From the NCBI GenBank assembly GCA_002336115.1, contig DDEN01000045.1, positions 220,822-284,821 on the forward strand: a DNA stretch of 64,000 nt, read 5' to 3'. The first letter of the stretch is position 1, and each line of letters begins with the position of its first letter. Origin of the DNA: Chitinophagaceae bacterium UBA1953. GTDB taxonomy: Bacteria > Bacteroidota > Bacteroidia > Chitinophagales > Chitinophagaceae. The position numbers were made by a program, and so were the translations under genes. Shown in pieces: positions 63,429 through 64,000 of the stretch. The notes beneath the pieces are model-generated. The model did no database searches. It worked only from the letters and a program-made list of their open reading frames with translations, and was not told the origin of the DNA.

Positions 63429-64000
63429 ATGTTTTTGAAGAACAGAATAAAGACCTGTTGCCTTTTCGGTTTAGCATCCATCATGTGGCTGAGTGTTTTT
63501 TCTCAACGTAAAACAATTGATCAGAAAGTTGATTCGGTATTAAAGCTGATGACGCTGGAGGAAAAGATCGGACAGATGAATCAATATACGGGAGATTGGG
63601 CGGCAACGGGCCCCATAACCAAAGACGGGAATAAGCAAAGCCAGATACGGAAAGGATTAATAGGAAGCATGCTTAATATTAAGGGAGTCGATCATACCCG
63701 AACGCTGCAGGAAGTAGCGATGCAGTCACGCCTGAAAATTCCGTTACTGTTTGGTCAGGATGTGATTCACGGTTACCGTACCATTTTTCCTGTACCATTA
63801 GGCGAAGCAGCAAGCTGGGATCTGGCAGCCATTGAGCTCAGTGCCAGGATAGCCGCAACCGAAGCAAGCGCATCCGGTATTCACTGGACCTTTGCGCCGA
63901 TGGTTGATATAGCCCGTGATCCCCGTTGGGGCCGTGTAATGGAAGGAGCAGGAGAAGACCCTTATCTCGGCAGTTTAATTGCCAGAGCAAGAGTAACAGG
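63429..64000 (+). CDS. bglX: Glycoside hydrolase family 3 (beta-glucosidase), N-terminal part
   Basis: The frame is open at the right edge; 190 residues are visible. A signal peptide (MFLKNRIKTCCLFGLASIMWL, ending near VFSQ) is followed by VDSVLKLMTLEEKIGQMNQY, IPLLFGQDVIHGYRTIFPVP, HWTFAPMVDIARDPRWGRVMEGAGEDP. All are hallmarks of BglX-like GH3 enzymes; the nucleophile Asp lies beyond the window. It starts 78 bases after the PKD protein and is probably the exo-acting enzyme of the locus. Confidence 0.93.
   Translation, partial: MFLKNRIKTCCLFGLASIMWLSVFSQRKTIDQKVDSVLKLMTLEEKIGQMNQYTGDWAATGPITKDGNKQSQIRKGLIGSMLNIKGVDHTRTLQEVAMQSRLKIPLLFGQDVIHGYRTIFPVPLGEAASWDLAAIELSARIAATEASASGIHWTFAPMVDIARDPRWGRVMEGAGEDPYLGSLIARARVT

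Overview
The window is a chromosomal piece from a member of the Bacteroidota, most likely Chitinophagaceae or a close relative. The evidence is a type IX secretion (T9SS) component at the left edge, SusC/SusD pairs, several families largely confined to this phylum (DUF4954, DUF4270, DUF3667, DUF1735), AT-rich spacers, and -7 elements of the form TAnnTTTG, once with TTTG 19 bases upstream. No phage genes and no CRISPR array were seen.

Left part (1-32 kb) is mostly housekeeping and envelope. In order it holds the end of a PorW/SprE-like T9SS lipoprotein, a class A penicillin-binding protein, glmS with a DUF4954 beta-helix protein, a decayed IS256-type element, rimO, a small outer-membrane protein, a PolX homologue that appears to have lost its polymerase site, and a serine hydrolase with a small STAS-like partner. 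Next is a divergent locus: a DUF4270 lipoprotein, a Kelch lipoprotein and two exported proteins run one way, and a LytS/LytTR two-component pair runs the other. It is followed by thioredoxin, a very large orphan sensor kinase, mazG, a DUF3667 membrane protein, tRNA-Gly(GCC), tRNA-Leu(UAA), a family 2 glycosyltransferase and a second sensor kinase.

Middle part (32.7-47.5 kb) is accessory DNA. It starts at tRNA-Leu(GAG). Just downstream a two-gene nucleotidyltransferase module sits between imperfect direct copies of the tRNA's terminator region. Then come a small conserved protein, a 53-bp tandem repeat array, a HEPN-type protein with an HTH-like partner opposite an XRE regulator (with a palindrome between them), a 1361-residue T9SS-exported lipase-like multidomain protein beside two paralogous beta-helix proteins, and a single-chain type ISP-like restriction-modification enzyme. 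That enzyme keeps nuclease and methyltransferase motifs, lacks a helicase, and carries two palindromic repeats read in frame.

Right part (47.8-64 kb) is a polysaccharide utilisation locus. A GH88 enzyme is divergent from an ECF sigma factor, a FecR-type anti-sigma factor, an STN-bearing SusC with SusD, a second short SusC with SusD, a DUF1735 lipoprotein, a PKD surface protein and the start of a GH3 beta-glucosidase. The layout predicts that glycan binding at the first SusC signals through FecR and the sigma factor to switch on the locus. The PKD protein plus GH3 hints at a beta-glucan substrate, but this is inference.
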